Source: an uncultured Brachybacterium sp. (GTDB lineage Bacteria; Actinomycetota; Actinomycetes; Actinomycetales; Dermabacteraceae). From it: DNA of 64,000 nucleotides. Position 1 is the stretch's first letter; every line of letters begins with the position of its first letter. The notes beneath the pieces are model-generated. The model did no database searches. It was given only the letters and a program-made list of their open reading frames with translations, and had not been told where the DNA came from. The stretch is taken from contig NZ_CANMSY010000004.1 in NCBI RefSeq assembly GCF_947500705.1, forward strand, positions 124,001 through 188,000. Reading direction: 5' to 3'. Below, piece by piece: positions 50,662 through 59,783 of the stretch. The translations under genes and the position numbers were made by a program.

Positions 50662-51158
50662 GAGGGGCTCCCATCCGTGACCGGTCGAAGGGCGAAGACG
50701 CCGGCGGCGACGAAGAAGATGAAGGCGACGGGGAACAGGATCAGCTGGCTGCCCAGCAGGCAGGCGAGGCCGGCGGCGAGGATCCACCAGCCGGCGGTGC
50801 GTCGCCAGGGGCGCCGACGGGCCATGAACCAGCCGATCGCCGACAGCAGCAGCACCGCGATCAGGGTGACGGAGAACCAGGCCGCGAGCGTGCGGGCCAG
50901 CTCGTGAGCCTCGGCGACGCCGACGCCGGAGTCCGCTTCGGTCCCGACCAGCGCGGGCATCACGACCTGCTCGAAGGTGGTCAGGTCGATCCGGTTCATG
51001 ACCAGGGCGAATCCGCCCAGGGCCACGAAGGACACGGCCATCCCGATCCCGAGCAGCCAGAGCTCGGCGGTGCGGGAGACCCGCGGGGCGGCCTGCTCGG
51101 CGGTGCGGGAGGCGCGACCGGTGCGGGCAGTGCGGCGCGGTTCAGTCATGGTGGACAT
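50658..51158 (-). CDS. Small membrane protein of the pectin operon
   Basis: 166 residues with about four hydrophobic helices (LWLLGIGMAVSFVALGGFA; FSVTLIAVLLLSAIGWFMA; WWILAAGLACLLGSQLILF; FIFFVAAGVFAL) after an Arg-rich start (MSTMTEPRRTARTGRASR). It overlaps the GH28 end by 17 bases (8 if the second ATG at 51149 is used). No family recognised; there is a weak likeness to DUF4064-type proteins. Its place between GH28 and the permease suggests an accessory role in transport. Confidence 0.7.
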   Translation of the reverse strand: MSTMTEPRRTARTGRASRTAEQAAPRVSRTAELWLLGIGMAVSFVALGGFALVMNRIDLTTFEQVVMPALVGTEADSGVGVAEAHELARTLAAWFSVTLIAVLLLSAIGWFMARRRPWRRTAGWWILAAGLACLLGSQLILFPVAFIFFVAAGVFALRPVTDGSPS

Positions 51159-52434
51159 CGCTCCCCCTGACGTCGAGCTCGAGGTCGGTGCAGGAGGTGG
51201 TGAGGACGGCGGGACCGTCGGCTCCCCGCACCCGCACCCGGCTGAGCTCGCCGCCGGCGACGAAGCCGAGCTCGATCCCCGAGCGGACTCGCTCCGGGAC
51301 GTCCAGCGCCATCTCCGGGGCGGCGGCTCGCGGGTCGGCCGCGAAGCCGATGGTCACATCGTGCAGGCTGAAGTCCTGCAGCGGAGCCTCCGGCAGCCCG
51401 AAGATGTGCCCGGCGGAGGCATGCACGTTCGTCGCGGTGAGGTGGGCCAGGTGCAGGGAGCGCAGGAACGGGGTGCCCGCGTCGACCGGGCGTGCCTCGC
51501 GGTCGCCGACGTGCGGGTCCTTGCCGTCGGGCCCGCAGAAGTAGAAGGGGTTGACGGTGATGGGACACAGCACGTCGTCCATCACGACATTCGTCACCCG
51601 CAGGTTCTCGACCACTCCCCCGCGATCCCGGCGGGTCTTCAGCCGGATGCCGCGGTCGGTGCCCTGGAAGATGCAGTTGCTGATCACGACGTTGCGCACG
51701 CCGCCGCTCATCTCGCTGCCGATCACCACCCCGCCGTGGCCGTGGACCATGGTGCAGCCGGTGACGGTGACGTTCTCGGTGGCGACCCGGTCCGGGGTGC
51801 GCTCGGTGCCGGACTTGATCGCGATGCAGTCATCGCCCACGTCGATGTGGCAGTCGCTGATGCGCACATTGCGGCAGGACTCGGGGTTGATGCCGTCGGT
51901 GTTCGGAGAATCCGCGGGGTTGCGGATGCTGACCCCGGAGACGGTGACGTCCTCGCAGAGCGCGGGGTGCACCGTCCAGGCCGGGGAGTTGCGCAGGGCG
52001 ACGTCCTTGATCGTGACCCGCTCGCACTCGTGCAGCCCGATCAGGGTGGGCCGGGGATGGGCGAGCTCCTCACGTCGGTCACGGAAGGTGTCCCACCAGG
52101 TCTCCCCCGCTCCGTCGATGGTGCCGAGGCCCGTGATCGCGACGTCCTGCTCGCCGTGGGCGAAGAGGCACGGGGAGTGCACCGTCCCCACGGCGCCCTC
52201 CCACCGCGCATCCACCGGGGGATACAGCGCCGGATCCGGCACGAACTGCAGGACCGCACCCGCTTCGAGGTGCAGGTCGATGCCGCTGCGCAGGCGCAGC
52301 GCCCCGGTGCGATGCACCCCCGCGGGGATGCGGACCTGACCGCCGCCGACGGCCGCGGCCTCATCGATGGCGCGCTGCAGCCGGCTGGTCGCGAGCTGTT
52401 CCGTCGTGCGCTGGAGGCTGTCAGCGGTCGTCAT
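51142..52434 (-). CDS. Glycoside hydrolase family 28 (polygalacturonase type)
   Basis: 430-residue right-handed β-helix protein. Catalytic motifs are all visible: NTDGINPESC (~190), DVGDDCIAIKSG (~215), HGHGGVVIGSEMSGG (~240) and RGIRLKTRRDRGG (~270), as in GH28 exo- and endo-polygalacturonases and rhamnogalacturonases. It has no signal peptide, so it should act in the cytoplasm on imported pectic oligomers. It starts at ATG 52434 with AAGGAAGG upstream, after a hairpin that separates it from the binding-protein gene. Confidence 0.92.
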   Translation of the reverse strand: MTTADSLQRTTEQLATSRLQRAIDEAAAVGGGQVRIPAGVHRTGALRLRSGIDLHLEAGAVLQFVPDPALYPPVDARWEGAVGTVHSPCLFAHGEQDVAITGLGTIDGAGETWWDTFRDRREELAHPRPTLIGLHECERVTIKDVALRNSPAWTVHPALCEDVTVSGVSIRNPADSPNTDGINPESCRNVRISDCHIDVGDDCIAIKSGTERTPDRVATENVTVTGCTMVHGHGGVVIGSEMSGGVRNVVISNCIFQGTDRGIRLKTRRDRGGVVENLRVTNVVMDDVLCPITVNPFYFCGPDGKDPHVGDREARPVDAGTPFLRSLHLAHLTATNVHASAGHIFGLPEAPLQDFSLHDVTIGFAADPRAAAPEMALDVPERVRSGIELGFVAGGELSRVRVRGADGPAVLTTSCTDLELDVRGSDVHHD

Positions 52435-52469
52435 GGGATCGTGCCTTCCTTCTGAGGAGCAAAGAGGAT

Positions 52470-52503
52470 CGATGGGCCGGCCACCGTGGCGGCCGGCCCA
52501 TCG
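52470..52503 (-). terminator. Intra-operon hairpin between binding protein and GH28 genes
   Basis: A perfect 13-base stem (52470-52482 with 52491-52503, CGATGGGCCGGCC) and an eight-base loop, starting eight bases past the lipoprotein stop. There is no T-tract. It probably lowers readthrough or stabilises the upstream mRNA, giving more binding protein than downstream products. Confidence 0.65.
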
Positions 52504-52510
52504 CGAGCTG

Positions 52511-54022
52511 TCAGCTGACGGCGTCGTGCGCCTCGGTGTATTCCGCGATGATGTCGTCGAGCCCCTGCGAACGGACAGACTCAATAGCCGCCTCGTAATC
52601 ACTCATCGAGGACTGCCCCACCATGAAGATGTTGTAGGCGTCATTGAGGGACTGCTCGATCGTGCCCCACTGGCTGTCGTAGGTCGCGGAGGTGAGGGAC
52701 TGCGCGGGGTTGGTGATCGCGTACTCCCCGTTCTCCTCCATCATCTGGTTGGCGAGGTTCACATACTCGTCGGTGGACGTATAGGTCTTGACCGAGTCGG
52801 ACGGGCGCGAGCTCGAGTACGGCTGGACCTGCTGCTCCCACATCGCCTGGTCGGTGATGGTCACGGCACCATCGCCGTCGATCTCGTAGTGAGAGCCCTC
52901 GATGCCGTTGGTCATGAGCTGGAAGGCAGGCTCGTCCAGCAGCTTGTCGATCAGGTTCAAGCCACGGGCGAGGTCCTCCTCGGACTTCAACGACTGGGTG
53001 GAGAAGCTCATCAGGCCACCCATGCCACCGCCGGTGTCGGAGACGATCCGACGCGGGACATCGCCGTAGGTGAGGTCATTGATCAGGGTCCACTTGACCT
53101 CGGTGTCGGGGTTGATCGACTCAGCGAGCGCGACGTAGTTCTTCGCCTCGAACAAGCCGGTGACCACAATGCCTCCCTTGTCCTGAGCGATCGCCTGCTG
53201 CTGGTTCTGCTTCTGGACGGTGACGAACTCCTGGTTGATGCCGCCGGCCTCGAAGATCCCGCGATACCAGTCCATCGCTTCCTTCCACGCATCCGTGGTG
53301 CATGCCGGGACGATCTTCCCCGAGTCGTCGAGCTGGAACTTGTCGCCCGCCCCGAAGTAGCCGGCCAGCGAACGGAAACCGACGAGGAAGCTCTCCTGGC
53401 GGTCGATGAAGCCTGTCGCGGATGAACCGGTGCCGGTGGGGTCGCCCTCGGCGAAGGCCTTCGCAACCTCCCCGAGTTCCTCGATCGTGTGGGGAACCTC
53501 AAGACCGAGTCGGTCGAGCCAGTCCTGACGGATCAGCACGCCATAGCGCGCGAGCGGCTTCTGGAAGGGCACGCCGTACAGCACACCGTTCAACCGTGCG
53601 CCCTCAATCGTCGCCGGGTTGATCTGTGAGAGGTTGGGGTAGTCGGCGAGGTGATCCTCGACCTCCCAGAAGAGTCCGGAGGCGAGGGTGGAGCGGATGG
53701 ATGGCATAGCCAGCTGGTTCAGCGTGGTGATATCCGTGACCGAGCTCGATGCGAGGGCCGCATTGATCTTCTCCTCCTTGGAGGCGTCGGGGACCCACTG
53801 GAACTCGAAGTCAGTCCCCGTGTGCTCCGCGAGGGCCTTCATCACGGGCCCGTCATGCTCCGGGGTCGTCGGGGTGTGGAGCATCGACATCCACGTGAGT
53901 GGAGCGCCGCCCTCCCCACCATCGCTGCCGCTGCCGCTGGCGGAGCCGCCGCAGGCGGAGAGCGCGAGCGCGCCGGCCGCTGCGACGGGAGCGGACTGGA
54001 GGAGATTCCTGCGAGAGATCAT
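52511..54022 (-). CDS. Sugar ABC transporter substrate-binding lipoprotein (LplA type)
   Basis: 503 residues. The signal peptide starts MISRRNLLQSAPVAAAGALA with the lipobox LSAC followed by a Gly/Ser linker. Family 1-type binding-protein features (ITTLNQLAMPSIRSTLASGL, VLYGVPFQKPLARYGVLIRQ, TYGDVPRRIVSDTGGGMGG) and the length match LplA/YtcQ proteins that bind pectin-derived oligogalacturonides or rhamnogalacturonan. It overlaps the YesL gene by four bases (ATGA). Confidence 0.9.
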   Translation of the reverse strand: MISRRNLLQSAPVAAAGALALSACGGSASGSGSDGGEGGAPLTWMSMLHTPTTPEHDGPVMKALAEHTGTDFEFQWVPDASKEEKINAALASSSVTDITTLNQLAMPSIRSTLASGLFWEVEDHLADYPNLSQINPATIEGARLNGVLYGVPFQKPLARYGVLIRQDWLDRLGLEVPHTIEELGEVAKAFAEGDPTGTGSSATGFIDRQESFLVGFRSLAGYFGAGDKFQLDDSGKIVPACTTDAWKEAMDWYRGIFEAGGINQEFVTVQKQNQQQAIAQDKGGIVVTGLFEAKNYVALAESINPDTEVKWTLINDLTYGDVPRRIVSDTGGGMGGLMSFSTQSLKSEEDLARGLNLIDKLLDEPAFQLMTNGIEGSHYEIDGDGAVTITDQAMWEQQVQPYSSSRPSDSVKTYTSTDEYVNLANQMMEENGEYAITNPAQSLTSATYDSQWGTIEQSLNDAYNIFMVGQSSMSDYEAAIESVRSQGLDDIIAEYTEAHDAVS

Positions 54023-54747
54023 GCTGGGGTTCCTTTCGAGAGGGAGTGCACCCGGTCGGAGGCCGAAGCCAGGTGCGGCGTGAGCGCGTCGGTGCGCTGC
54101 ACGGGAGGCGCGATGGTCCGCGCAGGGACTGCGGGGTCCTCGGCCGCGGCGGGCTCGAGGTCGCGGAGGATCCGCGAGCAGATGGCGGCGAAGACGGCGG
54201 CGGGCAGCGCCACGCCGAACATCGCCAGCAGGGGAAGGGCGAAGCGGAGCATCAGCGCGTAGCCGATCACCACCACGGTGGTGCCGATGATCGTCCAGTG
54301 GAGCGAGCCGAGACCGAGCAGCAGGGCGCTGGTCAGCTGGGCGCGCAGGCCCTTCACGTCGAGCGCCGCCAGCACGGTGAAGACATAGGCGCAGACGATC
54401 CACAGCACGCCCAGGGCCACCAGGTTCGCGGCCCGGAGGTACCAGTCGCCCAGGCTCACCAGGTTCACGAAGATGACGCCGCCGACGCCCATCAGCACGG
54501 CACCCACCAGCACGGGCTGCCAGCGCAGCTCACGGGCGTAGCGGAAGAAGGTCCGTGTGGAGGGAGGGGTCTCCCCATGGCGGAACCAGCGGTGGAGGTA
54601 CTTCGCCATTGCGTAGCTGGCGGGTCCCGCCCCGAGCACTCCGAGGCCCAGCACGGTCACGGCGATCCACAGCAGGTTCAGCCAGGCCAGCCGCCAGAAG
54701 CCGCTCAGCTTCCGGTTCACCGCGAGGAACTGCTCGAAGCCGAACAT
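54019..54747 (-). CDS. YesL family (DUF624) membrane protein
   Basis: 242 residues with about five to six helices. Typical DUF624 features: WLNLLWIAVTVLGLGVLGAG followed by PASYAMAKYLHRWFRHGETP, and RTFFRYARELRWQPVLVGAV. YesL proteins accompany Lpl-type importers in Bacillus rhamnogalacturonan clusters; their role is not settled. It starts inside the stop codon of the LplB gene (one-base overlap) and carries a longer C-terminal tail (~40 residues) than usual. Confidence 0.87.
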   Translation of the reverse strand: MFGFEQFLAVNRKLSGFWRLAWLNLLWIAVTVLGLGVLGAGPASYAMAKYLHRWFRHGETPPSTRTFFRYARELRWQPVLVGAVLMGVGGVIFVNLVSLGDWYLRAANLVALGVLWIVCAYVFTVLAALDVKGLRAQLTSALLLGLGSLHWTIIGTTVVVIGYALMLRFALPLLAMFGVALPAAVFAAICSRILRDLEPAAAEDPAVPARTIAPPVQRTDALTPHLASASDRVHSLSKGTPA

Positions 54748-55763
54748 CAGTAGACGCCCTCTTCGCCGAACTTCTTGGCCAGCGAGTTCGCGCCGATCAC
54801 CAGGACCAGACCCACCAGGCCCTTGAACAGGCCCACGGCGGTGGCGAAGCTGAGCTGGCCGTTCTGGATGCCGGCGGTGTAGACGAAGGTGTCGAAGATT
54901 TCTCCGACCTCGCGGTTCATCGAGTTCAGCAGCAGGAACATGTGCTCGAAGCCGAGCTCGAGGAAGTCACCGATCGAGAGGATGAACAGCACGATGATGG
55001 TGGGGCGGATCGCCGGCAGGGTGATGTGCCAGGTCTGCTGCCAGCGGTTCGCGCCGTCGATCTCGGAGGCTTCGTACAGCGCCATGTCCACGGCGGTCAG
55101 CGCCGCGAGGTAGACGATGGTCCCCCAGCCGGCGGTGCGCCACACGTGCTGGAAGACGTACATCGGGCGCAGCCAGTCGGGATCGGTGAGGAAGCCGATC
55201 GGCGCGCCGCCGAGGGAGACGATGAGGTTGTTGATCGCCCCGCCGTCGGTCGTGAGCATCACGTAGAACAGCGACACCACGATCACCCAGGACATGAAGT
55301 GCGGGATGTAGATGATGGTCTGGATGCTGCGCTTGAAGAACCGGCCCCGCAGCTCGTTCAGCAGCAGCGCCAGCACGATCGGCACCGGGAACGAGATCAG
55401 CATCAGCAGCACCGAGAGCAGCAGCGTGTTGCGCAGCAGCATGAAGAAGGTGTCCTGCGTGAACAGGCGCACGAAGTGCTCGAAGCCGACCCAGGGACTG
55501 CCCATGATGCCGAGGAACGGCTTGTAGTCCTGGAACGAGATGATCAGCCCGCCCATCGGCAGGTACTTGAACACCAGGAAGTAGAGGATGCCGGGCAGCG
55601 CCATCAGGTACAGCGCCCGGTGCCGCCACATCTTCGCGGCCAGGGTCCGACGGCGCAGCGGGGCGCGGCCGTCGCCGGCACCGGCGCCTGAGGGCGAGCC
55701 GGCGTTCGGGCTGTCGAGCAGGGACGTGCTCGCCCGGGGATCGATCACGGAGTCAGCCACCAT
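54747..55763 (-). CDS. Carbohydrate ABC transporter permease (LplB/YteP type)
   Basis: 338 residues from ATG 55763. After ~50 polar residues come six helices. Family signatures are ALYLMALPGILYFLVFKYLP, MGGLIISFQDYKPFLGIMGS, YIPHFMSWVIVVSLFYVML and the EAA loop YEASEIDGANRWQQTWHITL. It ends SLAKKFGEEGVY as in LplB proteins. It is the first gene of the leftward operon 55763-48701. The operon has no ATPase gene, so a shared MsmX-like ATPase elsewhere must power it. Confidence 0.92.
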   Translation of the reverse strand: MVADSVIDPRASTSLLDSPNAGSPSGAGAGDGRAPLRRRTLAAKMWRHRALYLMALPGILYFLVFKYLPMGGLIISFQDYKPFLGIMGSPWVGFEHFVRLFTQDTFFMLLRNTLLLSVLLMLISFPVPIVLALLLNELRGRFFKRSIQTIIYIPHFMSWVIVVSLFYVMLTTDGGAINNLIVSLGGAPIGFLTDPDWLRPMYVFQHVWRTAGWGTIVYLAALTAVDMALYEASEIDGANRWQQTWHITLPAIRPTIIVLFILSIGDFLELGFEHMFLLLNSMNREVGEIFDTFVYTAGIQNGQLSFATAVGLFKGLVGLVLVIGANSLAKKFGEEGVY

Positions 55764-55829
55764 TGGCCATCCTTGCTCTTCGTCGAGGGCGGGTCGGGAC
55801 GGTGAGACCGAGCGAGAAACCGCTCTATC

Positions 55830-55843
55830 GGAAACCGGTATCC
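55830..55843 (-). promoter_or_regulatory. LacI-family operator candidate for transporter operon
   Basis: GGAAACCGGTATCC is a 14-base near-perfect palindrome, 67 bases upstream of the LplB start. It is the likely target of the LacI-DUF6807 regulator encoded at 57817. Confidence 0.6.
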
Positions 55844-56061
55844 CGCTGAGCCCCAATTGTGGAGTCGGTTCGCGTGGCTGTCAACACGTTCGCCGGAAGA
55901 ATTCCGGACCAGGTCTCAGGGCTGGCGCAGAATGCGCCTCAACTCCGCAGGTCAAAGCGTGTTCACAGCGGTACCTCGCTCCCCGAGCCGCCCATCCCCT
56001 GCGGGGCTGACCCCCTCTCGCAGCACCTCTGCGGTGCTGGTACTGTGTGCGACCACAGGGC

Positions 56062-56077
56062 GGGAAATCGGTTCCCC
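56062..56077 (+). promoter_or_regulatory. LacI-family operator candidate for GH43 operon
   Basis: GGGAAATCGGTTCCCC, an imperfect version of the same palindrome, 148 bases before the GH43 start. Confidence 0.5.
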
Positions 56078-56224
56078 ATCCGTTTCTCGTGCGGCTTCTG
56101 GAGCGGTCTCCTCGCGAGCTATTCGGGCGTCGGACCGCCGGTTGCGCAGGCGTATGACGCCATCCCGTTCACCGAGCCCGCACCCCGGGGTCGACGTCGA
56201 ACCCATCCCTCTGGAGGAGTGAAG

Positions 56225-57817
56225 TTGGAGCATCGTTCGAACCCCGTCCTCGACGCGGACTGGCCCGATCCGGACGTCATCCGCGTCGGCGCGGACTACT
56301 GGATGATCGCCTCCAGCTTCCATCGCGCCCCGGGACTGCCCGTGCTGCGCTCGCAGAACCTGGTGGACTGGGAGCACGTCACCAACGCACTGCCGGCGCT
56401 GGTGCCGACCGAGCACTACGGCCTCCCCCGTCGGGGCAGCGGGGTGTGGGCCCCCAGCCTCCGTGAGCACGCGGGCACCTTCTACATCGTCTACCCCGAT
56501 CCGGACCACGGCATCTTCGTGCTCGATGCCCCGCACCCGGCAGGGCCATGGAGCGCCCCCCGGCTGCTGCTCGCGGGCCGGGGCCTGATCGATCCCTGCC
56601 CGCTGTGGGACGAGGACGGCCGCGCCCATCTGGTGCACGGCTGGGCCCGCTCCCGGGCCGGGGTGAAGAATCGCCTCTCCCTGCTCGAGGTCACCCCGGA
56701 TCTCACCGCGGCGCTGTCTCCGTCGCACGTGGTGATCGACGGCGCCGAGCTCACCGGCATGCTCACGCTCGAGGGGCCCAAGGCCTACCGGAAGGACGGC
56801 TGGTACTGGATCTTCGCACCGGCCGGCGGGGTGGCCGACGGGTACCAGGTCGTCTTCCGCGCGCGTTCGATCGAGGGCCCCTATGAGCACCGGATCGTGC
56901 TCGAGCAGGACTCGACCCCGGTCAACGGCCCCCACCAGGGCGCCCTGGTGGACGACACCGAGGGCCGCTGGTGGTTCGTGCACTTCCAGGACCGCGGCGT
57001 CTTCGGCCGGGTCACCCATGTCCAGCCGGTCCGCTTCGACGAGGACGGCTGGCCGCACATGGGCGAGAGCATCGACGAGGTCCGCGGCCGTCCGGTCGCG
57101 CTGGTCCCGACCCCGGGGCCCGGCCCCGCGGCCGAGCCGGCTGACCACGACGCGACGGCGGCACCGCAGCCCTACCGCGAGCCAACCCGCTCCGACTCCT
57201 TCACCGCTGCGGGAGATGCTGCCGAGCTCCACCCTCGCTGGCACTGGCAGGCGAACCCGCAGCCCTCGTGGGCCCGCTGCGGCGATGGCCGGCTGGACCT
57301 CGCCTTCGCGCCGAGCCCCCGGGGTGACCTGCGGGATCTCGGCGCGATCCTCGCGCAGCAGCTGCCCGGGCAGCCCTCGACCTGGACGGTGACGCTCGAG
57401 CTCCCCGCCACGCCGGCGGGTGCGCAGGTCGGCACCGAGCGCGCGGGGCTGGTGGTGCTCGGGCTGAGCTACGCCTGGGTGGGTCTGCACCGCGTCGACG
57501 GCCAGGTCGGGCTCGTGCATGGGATCATGGCGGAGGACGAGGTCGACGAGGTGGTCACCACCCATCGCCTGCTCACGGACGATCCCGGGACCCCGGTGTC
57601 GGTGCAGCTGCGGCTGGAGTGCGATCGCGTCGGCCGGATCCGGCTCCTGGCCGAGCAGCAGGCGCTGCTCGAGGGCTGGCTGGCCACGAAGGGCCACTGG
57701 GTCGGGGCCGAAGTGGGCCTCTTCGCCACGGTGGACAGCATGGTGCACCATGGCCTCACCGAGCGCAGCGCGCGCTTCGGTGCGGTCACCGTCGACCGAG
57801 AAGGACGTGAGATCTGA
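56225..57817 (+). CDS. Glycoside hydrolase family 43 (xylosidase/arabinofuranosidase)
   Basis: 530 residues. I start it at TTG 56225, seven bases after GGAGG; GTG at 56219 lies too close to that site. The five-bladed β-propeller has the three GH43 acids: general base Asp in NPVLDADWPDPDVIRVG, the pKa-setting Asp in GLIDPCPLWDEDG and the acid Glu in MLTLEGPKAYRKDGWYWIF. A β-sandwich of ~200 residues follows (RWHWQANPQPSWARCGDGRL). Cytoplasmic. The stop overlaps the regulator start by one base. It probably trims arabinose or xylose side chains of pectin. Confidence 0.9.
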   Translation: MEHRSNPVLDADWPDPDVIRVGADYWMIASSFHRAPGLPVLRSQNLVDWEHVTNALPALVPTEHYGLPRRGSGVWAPSLREHAGTFYIVYPDPDHGIFVLDAPHPAGPWSAPRLLLAGRGLIDPCPLWDEDGRAHLVHGWARSRAGVKNRLSLLEVTPDLTAALSPSHVVIDGAELTGMLTLEGPKAYRKDGWYWIFAPAGGVADGYQVVFRARSIEGPYEHRIVLEQDSTPVNGPHQGALVDDTEGRWWFVHFQDRGVFGRVTHVQPVRFDEDGWPHMGESIDEVRGRPVALVPTPGPGPAAEPADHDATAAPQPYREPTRSDSFTAAGDAAELHPRWHWQANPQPSWARCGDGRLDLAFAPSPRGDLRDLGAILAQQLPGQPSTWTVTLELPATPAGAQVGTERAGLVVLGLSYAWVGLHRVDGQVGLVHGIMAEDEVDEVVTTHRLLTDDPGTPVSVQLRLECDRVGRIRLLAEQQALLEGWLATKGHWVGAEVGLFATVDSMVHHGLTERSARFGAVTVDREGREI

Positions 57818-59781
57818 TGGCACGCAGCACCGGGGGCCCGACCATCACGCAGGTCGCCGAGGCCGCCGGGGTCTCCCGCGCGACCGTCTCCCGGGTCCTC
57901 AACGGCCGCACCTCCGTCGACCCCGGCATCGGCGCTCGCGTGCGCGAGGCGGCGGACCGGCTCCAGTACCGCCCCAACCTCACCGCCCGCTATCTCTCGA
58001 CCGGTCGCACCATGACCGTGTCCCTGGTGATCCCCGACCTCGGCAACCCGATGTTCCAAAGCGTGCTGCGCAGCCTCACCCGAGCGGCGGAGGCCAACGG
58101 CTACGGGGTGCTGGTCGCCGAGGCCTCGACCCCGGAGCGGGAGGCCGGCATCGCCCGGGATGCCCGGCGCCAATGCGATGCGGTGGTGCTGGTGGCACCG
58201 CGCATGAACGAGCTCGAGCTCGAGGCGCTGATCCCGGAGATCGCCCCCGTGGTGGTCCTGAACCGCAGGCTCGAGGACCCGCGGGTAGCGAGCGTGGGCA
58301 TCGACTACGCCAGCGGCATGTCCCAGCTGGTACGGCATCTGGAGTCGCTGGGCCATCGTGACCTGCTGTATGTCTCCGGCCCGCCCCGCAGCGCGGCGCA
58401 TCAGGAGCGGCTCAGCGCGCTGAACGCTCTTGCGGACACCAGGCCCTCCCTCAGCATCCGCACCATCCTCGGCGGTGCCACCATGACCGCCGGCCACCGC
58501 GTGGCCGAGCAGGTGCTGGAGTCAGGGGCCACCGCCGTGATGGCCTTCAACGACCTCGTCGCCTTCGGGCTCCTCGCCCGGCTGAACCAATTCGGCGTCG
58601 ATGTGCCCGGAGACCTCTCGGTCACCGGCTTCGACGGGATCGAGCTGGTGCGATTCGCGGTGCCGACGCTGACCACCGTCGACCAGGAGGAGCTCGACAC
58701 CGGGGCCGTCGCCTGGTCGCTGCTGTATCGGCAGCTGGATCCGAGCCGCGCCCCGGAACCCACCGAGCACGCGCTGCTGACCCCGCGGCTGCTGCTCGGC
58801 GACAGCACCGGGCGGGTGCCTCCCTCCCGGGCTCCGTCCATGCAGGCGGTACCGGCCAGCGCCGAGCAGCCCCGTCACGAGCTCGACCCCTCGCCGCTCG
58901 GCTGGATGCAGGAGAACGGTGCCTGGAACCTCACGCACGGCACCACCCTGCTCAGCACCGCTGTGGACGGCAGCGCGATGGTGCCGGTGCACAGCCCCCG
59001 CCCCCACCTGCACCCGGTGCGCTCGCTCGACGGGCGGCCGACGACCGTGGTCACCCCCGTGGATCATCGCCACCACTACGGCGTCTCGCTCGCCCTGCCC
59101 GACGTCAACGGCACCACCTACTGGGGCGGCCGGACCTTCGTCGAGGGACGAGGCTCGACCCTGCTGTCCAACCACGGCACCCAGCAGGTGCGGGCGACCC
59201 GTGCATCCGAGGACGGCAGCTCCCTGCTCTCGCAGATCGCCTGGCTCTCCCATGAGGGCCGTGACCTGCTCACCGAGCAGCGCACGCTCTCCGCGACGCT
59301 GCTGCCCGAGGAACGCGGCTGGGTCCTGGCCTGGCACAGCATCCTCACCCCCGGCTCCGAGCCGCTGCATCTGACCAGCCCCGCCACCCGCGGCCGGCCC
59401 GGTGCGGGTTACGGCGGGCTGTTCTGGCGCCTACCCGGTGCGGACGAGACCCGGGTGCTGGTGCAGGAGGGGGCCGGCGAAGCCCTCGCGCATGGCTCCA
59501 ACGGCGCGGCCCTGGTGATCCAGCGCCGGCACGGCAATTCCTGGTCCAGCCTGGTGATGGTGCAGGACGGGCAGGACCAGGGCCGCATCGACCCCTGGTT
59601 CGTGCGAGCCTCGGACTATGTGGGCGTCGGCCCCGGCCTCGCCTGGGACGACGCTCGCGAGGTGCCGCTCGGCGCGACGCTCGAGATCTCGCTGCGGATG
59701 CTGCTCCTGGACCGTCAGGTGAGCATCGACGAGGTCCCGCAGCTGCTCGGGGTCGTGCCCGCCGCGGCAGGGGAGGTCTGA
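57817..59781 (+). CDS. LacI family regulator fused to a DUF6807 (PmoA) domain
   Basis: 654 residues, almost twice a normal LacI. Residues 9-30 are the helix-turn-helix (TITQVAEAAGVSRATVSRVL), then the effector domain to ~330 (VSLVIPDLGNPMFQSVLRSL, DLSVTGFDGIELVRFAVPTL). After a linker, ~360-640 form a β-rich PmoA-like DUF6807 domain (GWMQENGAWNLTHGTTLLST; VTPVDHRHHYGVSLALPDVN; GYGGLFWRLPGADETRVLV). DUF6807 often stands alone in sugar clusters. Its fusion here may sense or bind a sugar. Coupled to GH43 (TGATG). It probably controls this locus through the palindromes at 55830 and 56062. Confidence 0.88.
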   Translation: MARSTGGPTITQVAEAAGVSRATVSRVLNGRTSVDPGIGARVREAADRLQYRPNLTARYLSTGRTMTVSLVIPDLGNPMFQSVLRSLTRAAEANGYGVLVAEASTPEREAGIARDARRQCDAVVLVAPRMNELELEALIPEIAPVVVLNRRLEDPRVASVGIDYASGMSQLVRHLESLGHRDLLYVSGPPRSAAHQERLSALNALADTRPSLSIRTILGGATMTAGHRVAEQVLESGATAVMAFNDLVAFGLLARLNQFGVDVPGDLSVTGFDGIELVRFAVPTLTTVDQEELDTGAVAWSLLYRQLDPSRAPEPTEHALLTPRLLLGDSTGRVPPSRAPSMQAVPASAEQPRHELDPSPLGWMQENGAWNLTHGTTLLSTAVDGSAMVPVHSPRPHLHPVRSLDGRPTTVVTPVDHRHHYGVSLALPDVNGTTYWGGRTFVEGRGSTLLSNHGTQQVRATRASEDGSSLLSQIAWLSHEGRDLLTEQRTLSATLLPEERGWVLAWHSILTPGSEPLHLTSPATRGRPGAGYGGLFWRLPGADETRVLVQEGAGEALAHGSNGAALVIQRRHGNSWSSLVMVQDGQDQGRIDPWFVRASDYVGVGPGLAWDDAREVPLGATLEISLRMLLLDRQVSIDEVPQLLGVVPAAAGEV

Positions 59782-59783
59782 GC

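Larger units (their letters stand above)
55764..56224. other. Divergent control region of the pectin locus
   Basis: 461 bases between the leftward transporter operon and the rightward GH43-LacI operon. A palindrome of GGAAACCGGTTTCC type lies at each end. An open frame runs through this part upstream of GH43, but its composition is not protein-like. No other gene is seen. Confidence 0.6.

Noticed and set aside
55859-56218. An N-terminal extension of the GH43 protein by about 120 residues.
   Set aside because: The frame is open, but the sequence is Arg/Ser/Pro-rich with no signal peptide, contains the putative operator and lacks a ribosome site. GH43 similarity starts only near 56225.
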